Positions 23,173 to 34,070 of a DNA stretch of 64,000 nucleotides are shown here, piece after piece (position 1 is the stretch's first letter; each line of letters opens with the position of its first letter). The notes under the pieces were generated by a model. That model was not told the origin of the DNA. It made no database searches and was given only the letters and a program-made list of their open reading frames with translations. The stretch comes from Craterostigma plantagineum (taxonomy: Eukaryota > Streptophyta > Magnoliopsida > Lamiales > Linderniaceae): contig JAPQWV010001338.1 in assembly GCA_027422505.1 (NCBI GenBank), positions 31,205-95,204 on the forward strand, given 5' to 3'. The position numbers and the translations under genes were made by a program.

Positions 23173-23917
23173 ATGGAATCAAGAAAATCATTACAGACGT
23201 GTCTTTTCTTCCTTCTGGTTGGATTTTCGTCCTCATCATTCATCTCAAGTAATATCACATTTTACCCATCGTAGATTTCTTCCAACTTTTCTAATAAAAG
23301 AAGAAAAAAAAACATCACAATTTATTTTTCGTGATGGATCAACAGATGATGACGCCCATGGCTCATTTCCATCGGTAGGCCACCGTAGCCTTCTGCAGCA
23401 GAAAAAGAGTAAATCCCTTTTTTTTTTTGTTCCATTTTTTCGAATTTTAATTACACAAAGAAATCTTCATCTAATTCTTCGATTCGATCGAACGGCAGCT
23501 TGCCCATTGGATTTGGAGAACATGAACTACACTGTGATTACGAGCAAATGCAAAGGGCCGAACTACACGCCGGAGCTATGCTGCACGCCGTTAAAGCAGC
23601 TTCTTTGCCCAGTGAAAGATGAAATCAACGACCTTACGACAACGTGCGCCGACACGTTCTTCAGCTACGTTAATCTGTACGGTAAGTATCCGCCTGGGCT
23701 GTTCGCAGCTCTGTGCAAGGACGATAAGGAAGGTTTGGACTGCAGCGACGTCGTCCCCGTCGAGGGCGGCGGCGGCGATGATCGTCGTAATAATCAGCCG
23801 AGCTTGGCGGCGATGAGTGCCTTCGCTTGTTCGAAATTGCAGGTGGGCGACGGCTTTAGTGATTGGATTGATGATGTGCTTTTATTAGTAGTATATTGGC
23901 TATGGCTTCATATGTAA
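23173..23917 (+). CDS. LLG: LORELEI-like GPI-anchored protein (LLG)
   Basis: Small extracellular GPI-anchored protein that acts as chaperone and co-receptor for FERONIA-type receptor kinases and binds RALF peptides. Three exons: 23173-23248, 23346-23408, 23499-23917, all joining at phase 1, 185 aa. The start gives a signal peptide (MESRKSLQTCLFFLLVGFSS). After that come FISNDDAHGSFPSVGHRSLL and QQKKTCPLDLENMNYTVITS. The core is KCKGPNYTPELCCTPLKQLL, then CPVKDEINDLTTTCADTFFS with the conserved Asn-Asp pair, then YVNLYGKYPPGLFAALC. A Gly/Asp/Asn linker (VEGGGGDDRRNNQPS) leads to a hydrophobic tail (DDVLLLVVYWLWLHM) typical of a GPI signal. Eight to nine Cys are conserved. The frame is intact. 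The intron positions after FIS and QQKK match the two natural breaks of the family. Confidence 0.9.
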
Positions 23918-24125
23918 GAGAAGAGCAAAAGGAATTCTTTAATTACATTTTGCCACGCGCCACGTAGCGCGTCTACCCTATCTGTCCTCAGAGGAAACAT
24001 CTCAAACACTTCCAAGAAAGTAAAGCACATTAAAGAAAAGAAACACAAGAGAATCTAATCAATCACTGACACAATAAATCGCAGGTCCAAAATCCAAACC
24101 CGATCCGACCCGTCTCAGATTGTTC

Positions 24126-24641
24126 ATGGAAACCCAAGGAGGAGAATCGCAGAACACATCATCTGTTAATAATAATAGTAATTTTCTCATCAAACTGCCG
24201 AGCAAGAGAAGAACGTGGGCTTGCCTCTTCGTCTCAGCCTACGCAGTCCTCCTATCTCTTTCGTGGAACCTAATCAAAGCTGTCCTAACATGGTACGAAC
24301 TGAACAATAATTCCTCGTCGTCGAGCACTTGGGGAGCTATGTATGCATCCGTGTTACTAGGGTTGGCCTTCGGCGTTCTGTCGGCGGTGGCTGCTCTAGC
24401 CGTGGCGGTGCCGGCGACGGTGGTGACGTGGATCACGGTGCTAGTGCTGCTGACTTTTTGTGGGAAGCCCAGGAAAGATGTCGTCGTCGAGGGAAAGAAA
24501 TTGACGGCTGAGATTAGTGGGTCTGTGATAAGGGTTTTGATCAAAGAAGGGAACGTTGTTGCTGCTATCTGTGCCGTTCTTGGATACTTTGCGCTCTTTA
24601 GGAAGGAGAATCGTAGTAGTAATATATTTGATTTTGAGTGA
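24126..24641 (+). CDS. Small plant membrane protein of unknown function
   Basis: Single-exon gene of 171 aa from METQGGESQNTSS. I chose the second Met of the open frame because its context is better and the extra MF adds nothing. Three or four membrane segments are visible: CLFVSAYAVLLSLSWNLIKA, AMYASVLLGLAFGVLSAVAA, LAVAVPATVVTWITVLVLLT and VVAAICAVLGYFALF. Conserved-looking soluble motifs are WYELNN, FCGKPRKDVVVEGKKLTAEI and SGSVIRVLIKEGNVVAAICA. I recall similar uncharacterised proteins in land plants, but no function. It follows the LLG gene by about 210 bp on the same strand and is transcribed separately as far as can be judged. Confidence 0.8.
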   Translation: METQGGESQNTSSVNNNSNFLIKLPSKRRTWACLFVSAYAVLLSLSWNLIKAVLTWYELNNNSSSSSTWGAMYASVLLGLAFGVLSAVAALAVAVPATVVTWITVLVLLTFCGKPRKDVVVEGKKLTAEISGSVIRVLIKEGNVVAAICAVLGYFALFRKENRSSNIFDFE

Positions 24642-25551
24642 AAAAGGAGAAAAGATAGTTGTTAGTTTTGGCATGTAATGGAGAATCAAGATTTAGTTTC
24701 ATAATCATGTGTTTTTTGTAGGGGGGTGAGTTTTATAAAATCCTTCTCTGTATTTACTTCTGTTCTGTTTGTGATGTAATAATTTCCGAAGTTCGGTAGC
24801 ACATCAGTCCATTGGTTTTGCCGACCCGACCCACAATTAGGCCCAACAACGATATACCCATTTCTAGGGTTTCGTGTTAGATCCAAGAAAATTATCACCA
24901 TTTCTTCGATTAAATACACACTTAATTACGTTCTTCTCAATCTTAACATATGAATCTCGTCGTACCGTAACATATATACACCGTAGACCTTATGATATGT
25001 GACTATCAAGTTCAGTAATAACTAAGGTTTACTTGGATTATTCATCGCTCGAATCAAAATGCATTTTATATAGTAAGGAAGGATCTTTTAATGTTGTCAT
25101 TAATATGTTAACTAGCTTTATTTACTACGATTATTCATCAATCTTTCCGAAGATTGTAGTTTCAAATTAAAATGACATAATAGAGCATCTATCACGTGTA
25201 TTGATCATTACATCAACTATGTGGATTGCATAGTTGTTATTATTTTATTATATTAATTTTATTTCAACTATGTGCAGTTAAGTGATACATATATTAAATT
25301 ATATCAACTTGAAGCAAATACACATATGGCCCATTGCCCTTTTATTGTAACATGATAATTAAGATTTTGATATGGATATTTGCAGCATGAAAACAGCAAT
25401 AACTAGATCTTTCACCATAATTTACAAGAAACTACCTATATGCCAATGTCACCTCATCAACTCCAAATACGCACGTCTAAGCCTTTATATAACCACCTAT
25501 GTATATGAAATTAGAAGCAAAACCTGAAAAAAAAAAGAATATATAAAATCC
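24642..25551. promoter_or_regulatory. Spacer and OMT1 promoter; TATA box at 25484-25492
   Basis: The last 450 bp are shared, with differences, with the upstream regions of OMT2 (30409-31430) and in part OMT3. Common phrases include attattcatcaatctttcc, cccttttattgtaacatgat and caccataatttacaagaaac. A TATA box (TTTATATAA) stands 60 bp before the ATG; the equivalents are near 31345 (OMT2) and 37148 (OMT3). The shared phrases show that the tandem duplication carried the promoter along with the gene. Confidence 0.65.
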
Positions 25552-26952
25552 ATGTCACTACTGAAGATCATCAAGGGAAAGACTTCGTCATCTTACGATG
25601 GAGAATTACTACAAGAAATCAGCTCAGACGAGGAGCTCCTCCAAGCTCAGGCTCACATATGGAACCATATGTTTGCCTTCGAAAAATCCATGTGTCTGAA
25701 ATCCGCGATAGAACTAAGCATACCAGACATAATTCACAAACACGGCAAGCCCATGTCACTATCACTTCTATCCAAAACCCTAAAGCTCGACTCCAAAAAA
25801 TCCCAGTGCCTTAGTCGCATGATGCGCGTTTTAGTACATGCCAAGTTCTTCACCATAATAACCTCCAACGAAGAAGAAGAAGAAGCCTGCTATTATTCTC
25901 TTACAACAGCTTCTCGACTCCTTTTAAAAGACGAGCCCATGAGCGTTTATTCGCTTGTTGAGCTTCTCTTGGACCCTGTCCTAACTAAGCCATGGCAGAA
26001 CTTGAGCGAATGGTTATTGCTCACTGGAGATCACTCCCCTTTTGAAACTGCGCACGGAGAAAGCATTTGGGAATCTGCCTTCTCTAAAGATTCGAGGCTT
26101 ACACAGTTGTTTCACGATGCTACGGCTCGTGATTCTGCTCTTGTGAGTAGGGTTTTTGTTCGAAAATTCGGAGAATATTTTGAAGGGATCGACACAGTAG
26201 TGGACGTAGGAGGTGGTACAGGTACTCTATCTATATACTAATTTAATATAAAAACCCTGCGCAAAAGTATCTTTCTTTTGCGACGATCATCATGAACATA
26301 GACTATAAGGTACACATAATCTTTTCAATGTTCATTCATGGCATGTGTGAATAATTGTTATAAGTAAATGAGCTTATTTTAACCATCAGTAAAAACAGGT
26401 AATATGGCGAAAGCAATCGCTGGTTCTTTCCCAAGGGTGAGATGCACGGTTCTTGATCTTCCTCATGTTGTGGATGGCTTGAAATTTAATAATTGTAATG
26501 ATAATGGAAATCCGATATATGTTGGAGGCAACATGTTTGAGATGATACCACCTGCCGATATTCTTCTCGTAAAGGTATATGCGTATATCATATGTATTTA
26601 TACAAAAAAAAACTTGGTTTGAGTGAAACTCAATTTTAGTTATTTTTTGTAACAGTGGGTGTTACACGATTGGGACGACGAAGCATGCCTTAAAATACTG
26701 AAGAAATGCAAAGAATCATTACTCAGCAACAATGGTGGGAGAATGTTAATCGTCGACATGGTAGTCGATAGTAAAGATGGAGACATTTATGAATCTCAAG
26801 TCAATTTTGATTTAGCTGCAATGATTTGCGTCAATGGAAAGGAAAGGACAGAGAAGGAATGGGCAAAGCTTTTCTCAGACGCAGGTTTCGCGAATTATAA
26901 GGTTGTTCGTGGCGCGTTTGGCCCGAGGTCCCTCATCGAAGTTTACCCTTAA
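25552..26952 (+). CDS. O-methyltransferase OMT1 (COMT-type, class I plant OMT), intact
   Basis: SAM-dependent O-methyltransferase of the plant COMT/flavonoid-OMT type, cytosolic and usually a homodimer. Exons: 25552-26221, 26399-26574, 26656-26952 (380 aa, a normal length). The N-terminal dimerisation domain has LLQAQAHIWNHMFAFEKSMC, then LKSAIELSIPDIIHKHGKPM. The SAM site reads VDVGGGTG-NMAKAIAGSFPR, then CTVLDLPHVVDG. The catalytic His lies in VLHDWDDEACLKILKKC, and the end is LFSDAGFANYKVV then RSLIEVYP. Intron 1 splits the glycine-rich loop, as in homologs. A short acidic run (EEEEE, about residue 106) is the site of the GAA expansion in OMT2. By family resemblance the substrate could be a flavonoid or other phenolic, but this is not readable from sequence. 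It is the only undamaged member of the three-gene array. Confidence 0.92.
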
Positions 26953-27176
26953 GGCCCTAAGGGATAATAAAATATGCTTTCAGATGAATAATAATCCGTC
27001 GCAGACAGTAAAATATGCATTGCATGTTATTTTTCATATAAATTGTCTTATGTGATAAAAAAAAGTTGTGTCGAGAATCTTGGATGAAGAAATCATTTCA
27101 AGAAAAATGGTTATGGCAATAACATATTCAATAAATTAGCCAAAACATTATAAGGAACCGTTGACCAAAACCCTGA
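26953..27176. other. OMT1 3' flank, shared with OMT2
   Basis: The 3' UTR region closely matches the sequence after OMT2 (32876-33175), including cgtcgcagacagtaaaata and aagttgtgtcgagaatcttg. It ends where a TIR element interrupts OMT1's flank. Confidence 0.6.
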
Positions 27177-27513
27177 TGCCTCGTTTGGATTCCGGATTTC
27201 GCTCTCTGGCAATCGCACCGATTTGGATTGCGATTTCGCCCAAATCCGAGGGAAACCCAAACTCTTATAATTCGTCGGATTTGAAATTCCGTGTCAAATG
27301 TTCCGTTTTCAAAATCCAAAGCTGAGCACGTAGCGAGTTTTTCGCTGATAATAATAATAATAGTAATAGTATAACAATAATAGTATAATAACAATGATAG
27401 ATAATAATAACAATGAAAAAATATAATGATAACAATAACAAATAGTAATAGTATAACAATAATAGTATAATAATCATAAATAATAAAATAATGAAAAGTA
27501 TAATAATAACAAC

Positions 27514-27544
<31 letters not shown>

Positions 27545-27958
27545 TTAGGGTGGACGATGAATCGAGCCGATTCGCAAGCTCGAGCTCGTAATGGATTCGC
27601 GATTGAGCCGGCTCGAGCTCGACGAGCTCTTGTCGAGGTCGAGGTCATCACGGTTCGTGAATGAGCCGGCTCGAGCTCGAGCTCACTCGTGGGAATTCGA
27701 AGCTCGCAAACGGCTCGCGAGCTTTTTTTTTTAAAATTGATTTTTATTTTATTTTGTACCTTTTAAAATTATTTTAGAAAAAATTAGAAATCGAATTCGA
27801 CGTGCTTCACGAGCTCGGCTCGAGCTATGTTTTGCAATCCGAATTCGAAATCCTAGTGTTTGCCAAACGGTGAATTTAGATTTGAAATTACGATTGTGAA
27901 ATTCATAATCTAAAATCAAGCGATTCCGTTCAAATACGGAAATCCAAACGCACTTTGA
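27177..27958. mobile_element. TIR element with nested low-complexity DNA in the OMT1 3' flank
   Basis: The ends are imperfect inverted repeats: TGCCTCGTTTGGATTCCGGA on the left and, read on the other strand, TCAAAGTGCGTTTGGATTTC on the right. The paralogous flank of OMT2 (near 33163-33175) runs directly from the left to the right flank, so this stretch is an insertion after the duplication. Inside are an ATA microsatellite and a GAGCTC/GGCTCG-rich block (about 27548-27830). The class is uncertain; PIF/Harbinger-like or hAT-like are possible. Confidence 0.5.
27345..27545. repeat. Imperfect (ATA)n microsatellite
   Basis: About 200 bp of interrupted AAT/ATA/ACA units. Open frames running through it (poly-Ile/Leu/Tyr) are artefacts of the repeat. 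Confidence 0.85.
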
Positions 27959-28103
27959 AGAAGTTTAAAAGCTAAACAAAACGTTAGTATTATTTTATTA
28001 TTTCAAGCTGTGAGATTCATGCACTGCAGCACACTGATTACTTTCTCCGAAAGCTTTTAAGAAAATTAAGCGAACAGAATATAAGCGTTTCTCCAATAGT
28101 GGC

Positions 28104-28793
28104 TGATGCGGTCCGAAAAATCGACCCTAGCATCAATAGTGCGCTGGAAGGTATCGGTCCGTCGCCGCTTCGAGTTCCTCGTCTTCATCTTCGGCGGATG
28201 CCTGAAACGTCACGAAAAAGCGGGCTAAAGGGCGCCGTTTCGGCGACGCCCCTCCGACGCTCAAGTCAGATAAATATTCGTCGGCGTTAAAGCATATAAA
28301 TAAAATAAGAGAAAGCAATAATCGGATAGAACCGTCGTGACGTCGAGCTATGAGATGATTGAGCTTGCTTTCATGATCATCGTGTAGCTTCCCTCTGTTT
28401 CTTTCATAGAGATGTAGTAATATAGTAGAGAAAAACTGAGTCGTTTAGATGAGATGAACCTCCCCGCTTGAGAATGAACCGTCGTGTATTTATAGGTGAG
28501 ACCCCGTGATGCTAACCTCCCATTTACTTGGTCCGAAGTATGGTGGTAGTGGGTAAGCCATGGGGGGTTATTGGGGGTTAGTTATGTGTAGGGGAATGTT
28601 AGTGGGTTAGTGGCTAAGTGGCGTCCTCGGGAAATTGCTCGAGCGAGGCGTCACCCCTCGGGTGGAGTTCCTTCGGCTACCTCGGGTGATGTTTTTTCGC
28701 GGGTGTCGCCTCGGGGGATATTTTCGCGGGAGATATTTCCAGCCCCGTCTTCGGTTAGACTCGAATATTGACCGGTTAAATATGGGGATAACA
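28104..28793. mobile_element. Solo LTR with GTGGC target duplication
   Basis: A 690-bp segment beginning TGATGCGGTCC and ending GGGGATAACA, flanked on both sides by GTGGC (28099-28103 and 28794-28798). The matching flank downstream of OMT2 (about 33722-33740, tatagtggcaataagcagtg) has a single GTGGC and no insert, so it is an empty site. There is no internal coding sequence or second LTR, so it is a solo LTR. Its ends resemble those of the solo LTR at 47331-47897, suggesting one family (superfamily not determined). Confidence 0.8.
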
Positions 28794-28823
28794 GTGGCAA
28801 TAAACAGTGTGAGATGTTCTTAA

Positions 28824-30408
28824 AATGGATGCTTAATGTATGCCATGACAAGCACGAGGCCGGACATCGCTTATGCTGTAGGAAAACTTAATAGGTTTGC
28901 AAGTATTCCGAGTACACATCACTGGCAGGCTACAATGTGGGTGCTTAAGTACTTAAGGAAAACTATAAATTATAGTTACTATGTTGGATCTACTTCAGTT
29001 CTAAAAAGATATTGTGATGCGAGTTGGATCACCAATCCAGAAGATCATTCCTCGATAAGCGTATATGTATTTTTGCTTGGAGGAGGTGTTATACCACGGC
29101 TTCTAAAAAGCAAACATGTATCACTAACTCGACAATGAAACCTGAATTTGTTGCCCAGCAGCACCTGGCAAAGAAGCAGAATGGTTAAGGAATTTAGTTT
29201 ATGAGATTCCATTGTGGCCTAAACCGATATCATCTATATCGATAGCTCTGCCACTTTGGCAAAGGCTTATAGTCATATGTACAATGGAAAGTCACGACAC
29301 TTAGGTGTAGACATAGCATGATTCATGAATTAATCATGAATGGGGTAAAATCTGTTGACTATGTTAGATCACAACAAAACTTAGCAGGCCATTGGACGAA
29401 CGGGTTGACTAGAGACGTAGTGAATAAGTCTGCAACTGGGGTAGGATTAAAGTCCATATAATTTCTAATGGTAAGATACTCAATTCCCTTCTAATTCGAT
29501 ATTAGAGCATGAATTCAATGTGGAAAGCTTACACTTAGAAATTGGAGTAGATAATATATAACACATTATCCCAGAGATATGTGCTCGACTCTGCATGACA
29601 GTAGGTTGAAATATAATCTTAATAGCTCCTTTGAAAAAGTGCAGGTGCAGATGAATGACGAAAGAAGCTACCTATATGAATGTGAAGTTTTGCCGCTTCA
29701 AGAATCTTTGGACTGAGATTTCGTACATTCGTGAATGGATATGGACACGTGGCTCATAATGGTGTCAAGTTTAGTTTTTGTGTTTTGAAGACTAGTGTGT
29801 GCATTGTCTTCATGTATTCAAATGGGTCGAAGGGTTCAATTCTAGAACACCCTATCTTCTCGAGTATTTGGAATATGTAGTGTACTAAGGTGGAAATTCA
29901 ATCTTTTATGGCATTTCATTTATGCATTAGTCTTGTGTTTTGTGTTGTTTATATTTAAATTGCACCAAAATGGAGGAGGATTGTTGTATATTTTAGTGTA
30001 ATTGGAAATACCACGTTTACGAGTTAAGAGGTGCGGAGTTCACGCTCGGAAAGCGTTTTATTTCAGAACCCAAAACCATGAGGGGGTCAAGGTGGTTGGG
30101 GGTTCCTAGGGACAGCGCCCCGAAACCTCTCCACCCGAAACGCCTTCCCGAAGAGGTAGAAAACCCTTCGAAATCAGGGTTGAAACCCCTTCGCCTTGAA
30201 AGGGTGTGCATGGTCCAAATGAACAGACACTGTTGACATAAATACATAGAATTCACAAAACCGTAGGAAATAATCTCTAGTCTTATCTCGGGACAAATTT
30301 GGTGCAACTCAAAAATAGGGTCCAAATATTGTCTTTGCAAAAGGAATTTCCAAACAGATTCTAGAGAATATCCGGCCATATAATCAGAAAACCTTAAATT
30401 CCCCAACA
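28824..30408 (+). mobile_element. 5'-truncated Ty1/copia retrotransposon (RT end, RNase H, 3' LTR)
   Basis: Plus-strand fragment starting inside the reverse transcriptase C-terminus (GCLMYAMTSTRPDIAYAVGK), followed by frameshifted RNase H sequence (YCDASWITNPEDHSS, then GGGVI in one frame). Later pieces read like EAEWLRNLVYEIP, MYNGKSRHLGV and QQNLADHLTKGLTRDVV in shifting frames. A purine tract (aatggaggagga) precedes a 417-bp 3' LTR at 29992-30408 beginning TGTTGTATAT and ending CCCCAACA. The gag, protease, integrase and 5' LTR are absent, so the element is dead. Confidence 0.8.
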
Positions 30409-30456
30409 TTTACTATGATTATTCATCAATCTTTCCAAAGACTGTAATCTCAGATT

Positions 30457-30987
30457 TGTTGGGGTAAGCGGTAAGGTTTCGGGCCCAGTAAAAGGTTGAT
30501 TTTGCGCTCGCGACAATTTAATCGGGACAGTATAATGCCGAAATTACATCGAGAGAGAACACCAGATTTTTACATGGTTCGGCCAGTATCGCCTACCTCC
30601 ACGGAGAGCACCAACTTTATTATATTGAGAATACTACACCGTATTAATTGAACGCTCGTGTTTAAACCCAAACCCGAGAACCCTTACCCACCCTGGTAAT
30701 GTATTTGTACCTACTCCCAACTACCCCAATAAAACTAAACTCGCTCTCATCCTTATCCACCCGAATAAATTTTCGTCTCACTATTTATTTCTCTCTCTCA
30801 CTGGTTTTTGCTTTTCATCTTGTTGTGTGTTATACAACTGATCGTGCAAGCCTTTATATAGACATAAACATACGCTACAAGCCAATGAACTAATGTCATC
30901 GCATATATCTTCACAATAGCCTTGTTGTCCATTTTCTGCCCATATGTTTGCCTTACTGGTTGGACAGTTTGACATATGGACCCAACA
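30457..30987. mobile_element. Solo LTR upstream of OMT2
   Basis: A 531-bp segment beginning TGTTGGGGTAAGCGG and ending ACCCAACA. Flanks are AGATT and AAATT, a near-match 5-bp target duplication. The corresponding site upstream of OMT1 (about 25163-25172, gtttcaaattaaaatgac) is uninterrupted. Internal phrases (acatggttcggcca, cgctcgcgacaattta, accctggtaatgtatttgtac) match the LTRs of the element at 34071-37043, so the two are related. It lies about 440 bp before the OMT2 ATG and could affect its promoter. Confidence 0.75.
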
Positions 30988-31430
30988 AAATTTAAGTGAC
31001 ACAATAGAGCATATTTCACGGGGTTACGACCGTATTAATCATTATATCAACTATGTGGTTTATTATATTAAATTTTTCTTTCAGATGTTATAAATATATT
31101 AAAGCAAATTGAATGTAGGCCGTCGACAATTTAGCATCGTCGGCCGAGTTACTATATCGAAGTAAACACACACAACACATGCATGGCCCATTTCCCTTTA
31201 TTGTAACATGATAATTTAGATTTTGATCTGGATATTTGCGGCATGAAAAGGGCAATATCTACAACTATATTTATCACCATAATTTACAAGAAACTACCTA
31301 TATGTCAATATATGTCACCTCATCAACGCCATATGCGCACGTATCGGCCTATATATAACCACCTTATATGAAATTAGAAGCAAAAACTGAAATATAAAAA
31401 CATATATTTTCTATTCTTCAGTGAAGAGAA

Positions 31431-32875
31431 ATGTCCCTACTGAAGATCATCAACGGCAAGACTTCGTCATCTTACGATGAAGAATTACTACAAAAAATCA
31501 GCTCAGACGAGGAGCTCCTCCAAGCCCAGGCCCACGTATGGAACCATATGTTCGCCTTCGAAAAATCCATGTGTCTGAAATCCGCGATAGAACTAAGCAT
31601 ACCAGACATAATTCACAAACACGGCAGGCCCATGTCACTATCACTCTTATCCAAAACCCTAAATCTCGACTCCCAAAAATCCCAGCGCCTAAGTCGCATG
31701 ATGCGCATTTTAGTACATGCCAAGTTCTTCACCATAGTAACCTCCAACGAAGAAGAAGAAGAAGAAGAAGAAGAAGAAGAAGAAGAAGAAGAAGAAGAAG
31801 AAGAAGAAGAGAAGTTTTCTATTATTCTCTTACAACAGCTTGTCGCCTCCTTTTAAAAGACGAGCCCATGAGCGTTTATTCGCTTGTTGAGCTTGTCTTG
31901 GACCCTGTCCTAACTAAGCCATGGCAGAACTTTAGCGAATGGTTATTGCTCATTGGAGATCACTCCCCTTTTGAAACTGCGCATGGAGAAAGCATTTGGG
32001 AATCTGCCTTCTCTAAAGATTCGAGGCTCAAGCACTTGTTTTACGATGCTATGGCTCGTGATTCTGCTCTTGTCAGTAGGGTTTTTGTTCGAAAATTCGG
32101 ACAATATTTTGAAGGGATCGACACGTTAGTGGACGTGGGAGGCGGTACAGGTACTATACTAATTTAATTTACAAACCCTGCACAAAAGTATTTTTCTTTA
32201 GCGATGATCATCATGAACATAGACTTTAACGTACACGTAATCTTTTCAATGTTCATTTATGGCATGTGTAAATAATTGTTATCAATAAATGAGCTTATTT
32301 TAACCATCGTGTAAAAACAGGTAATATGGCGAAAGCAATCGCTGGTTCTTTCCCAAGGGTGAGATGCACGGTTCTTGATCTTCCTCATGTTGTGGATGGC
32401 TTGAAATTTAATAATTGTAATGATAATGGAAATCCGATATATGTTGGAGGTAACATGTTTGAGATGATACCACCTGCCGATATTCTTCTCTTAAAGGTAT
32501 ATTGCGTATATCATATGTATTTATACAAAAAAAAAACTTGGTTTGAGTGAAACTCAATTTTAGTTATTTTTGTAACAGTGGGTGTTACACGATTGGGACG
32601 ACGAAGCATGCCTTAAAATACTGAAGAAATGCAAAGAATCATTACTCATCAACAATGGTGGGAGAATGTTAATAATCGACATGGTAGTGGATAGTAAAGA
32701 TGGAGACATTTATGAATCTCAGGTCAATTTTGATTTAGCTGTAATGGCTTACATCAATGGAAAGGAAAGGACAGAGAAGGAATGGGCAAAGCTTTTCTCA
32801 GACGCAGGTTTCGCAAATTATAAGGTTGTTCTTGGCGCGTTTGGCTCGAGGTCCCTCATCGAAGTTTACCCTTAA
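31431..32875 (+). pseudogene. O-methyltransferase OMT2, frame broken by GAA-repeat expansion
   Basis: Near-identical paralog of OMT1 with the same exon plan: 31431-32150, 32321-32496, 32579-32875. The first 107 codons match OMT1 almost residue for residue. At the acidic run, OMT1 has five Glu codons, while here 20 GAA plus one GAG code 21 Glu. The sequence just after the repeat is also altered, so exon 1 is 50 nt longer than in OMT1, not a multiple of three. The downstream part (YYSLTTACRLLLKDEPMSVY and on, VDVGGGTG, VLHDWDDEACLKILKKC) is intact in the next frame. Catalytic His, SAM loop and splice sites are preserved. Either it is a recent null allele created by microsatellite slippage, or the repeat length or flank was misassembled; translation would end within 35 codons of the repeat. 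Confidence 0.8.
31749..31811. repeat. (GAA)21 coding microsatellite in OMT2
   Basis: Twenty GAA units and a final GAG inside OMT2 exon 1, at the position of a five-Glu run in OMT1 and a DDDEEEEE run in OMT3. All three paralogs vary in length here, so the site is hypermutable within this family. Confidence 0.95.
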
Positions 32876-33208
32876 GGCCCTAAGGGATAATAAAATATGC
32901 TTTCAGATGAATAATAATCCGTCGCAGACAGTAAAATAAACTAAGTATTCTTGTATATGGACGAATTTCGATCGATATATGGATTGCCCTTGCATTGCAT
33001 GTTATTTCTCTTATAATTGTCTTATGTGATAAAAAAGTTGTGTCGAGAATCTTGGTTGAAGAAATCATTTCAAGAAAAATTATTGTGGCATTAACATATT
33101 CAAGAAATTAGCCAAACATAGAGATTGAGCTCTTGCGTCAACCTACCACCGTTGACTAAAAAACCTGAATAAGTTAAAGCTAAACAAAATGTTACTATTA
33201 TTTTATTA
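32876..33208. other. OMT2 3' flank
   Basis: Paralogous to the OMT1 3' flank, without the TIR element found there. It ends at the foldback element. Confidence 0.5.
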
Positions 33209-33623
33209 GGGGAAATTATAAAATTAGGTCACTAAGTATATATATTTCGTTTTTGGGTCAATATGTTTGATAATTGCAAAAGTAGGTCACTAACTTTTCA
33301 TGTGAAAACAATTTTGGGTCATTTTTCAACTTTAGGTCACTAAGAATATATTTTTCGATTTTGGGTCACTAAGTTTACATTTTTTTCAATTTTGGATCAC
33401 TCATTTGGTACTAATGTTATAAACATAGTGACCCAAAATTGAAAAAATCTAAACTTAGTGACCCAAAATCGAAAAAATATATTCTTAGTGACCTAAAATT
33501 GAAAAATGACTAAAATGTTTTCACATGAAAAGTTAGTGACCTACTTTTGTAATTATCAAATATAGTGACCCAAAAACGAAAACTTGTATACTTAGTGACC
33601 GAATTTTATAATTTTGCCTTTTA
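33209..33623. mobile_element. Foldback MITE (long inverted repeat, possibly Mutator-like)
   Basis: About 415 bp made of two long inverted arms repeating phrases such as aaattaggtcactaag / cttagtgacctaaaatt and tgaaaagttagtgacctact. It begins GGGGAAATTATAAAATTAGG and ends ATTTTATAATTTTGCCTTTT-like. It is flanked by TTTATTA on both sides (33202-33208, 33624-33630). The OMT1 flank near 27985-28005 has the uninterrupted sequence tattttattatttcaagctg, an empty site. It could form a long hairpin RNA if transcribed. The arms suggest a Mutator-type MITE, but the target duplication is shorter than the usual 9 bp. Confidence 0.75.
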
Positions 33624-34070
33624 TTTATTATTTCAAGCTGTGAGATTCCTGCAGCGCACTGATTACTTTTCTCCGAAACTGTTTAAGAAAATTAGCGAAC
33701 AAAATATAAGCGTTTATTTCTCCTATAGTGGCAATAAGCAGTGTGATATGTTCTTAAAATAAAGACTGGCGTCTCATTTTTTGTTTTGACTGATGAAGTT
33801 TTTGGGAAAAGTTGCGCAGCGCCACTTCCTTGACTTGAGCAGTCGTTCGTATATACCAAAAGCAAATGCAAATTCTTCTTTTTCTCTTGAGTTAAACGAT
33901 GGCCGGCCATCAATTTAGTATTATAATTGGGGCTCACGAAAAAACAAAGAATACCCGAGTTCTATTTACTTTACTATTGAACCAATCAAAGCTGGTCGCA
34001 ACCAATACATATAAAATTTATCACCATAATTTACAAGAAACAAATTAAGTTATAATTATAACGTACCTAG

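Noticed and set aside
27128..27651. Hydrophobic Ile/Leu/Tyr-rich frames
   Set aside because: Generated by the ATA microsatellite and the GAGCTC-rich insert, with no conserved residues.
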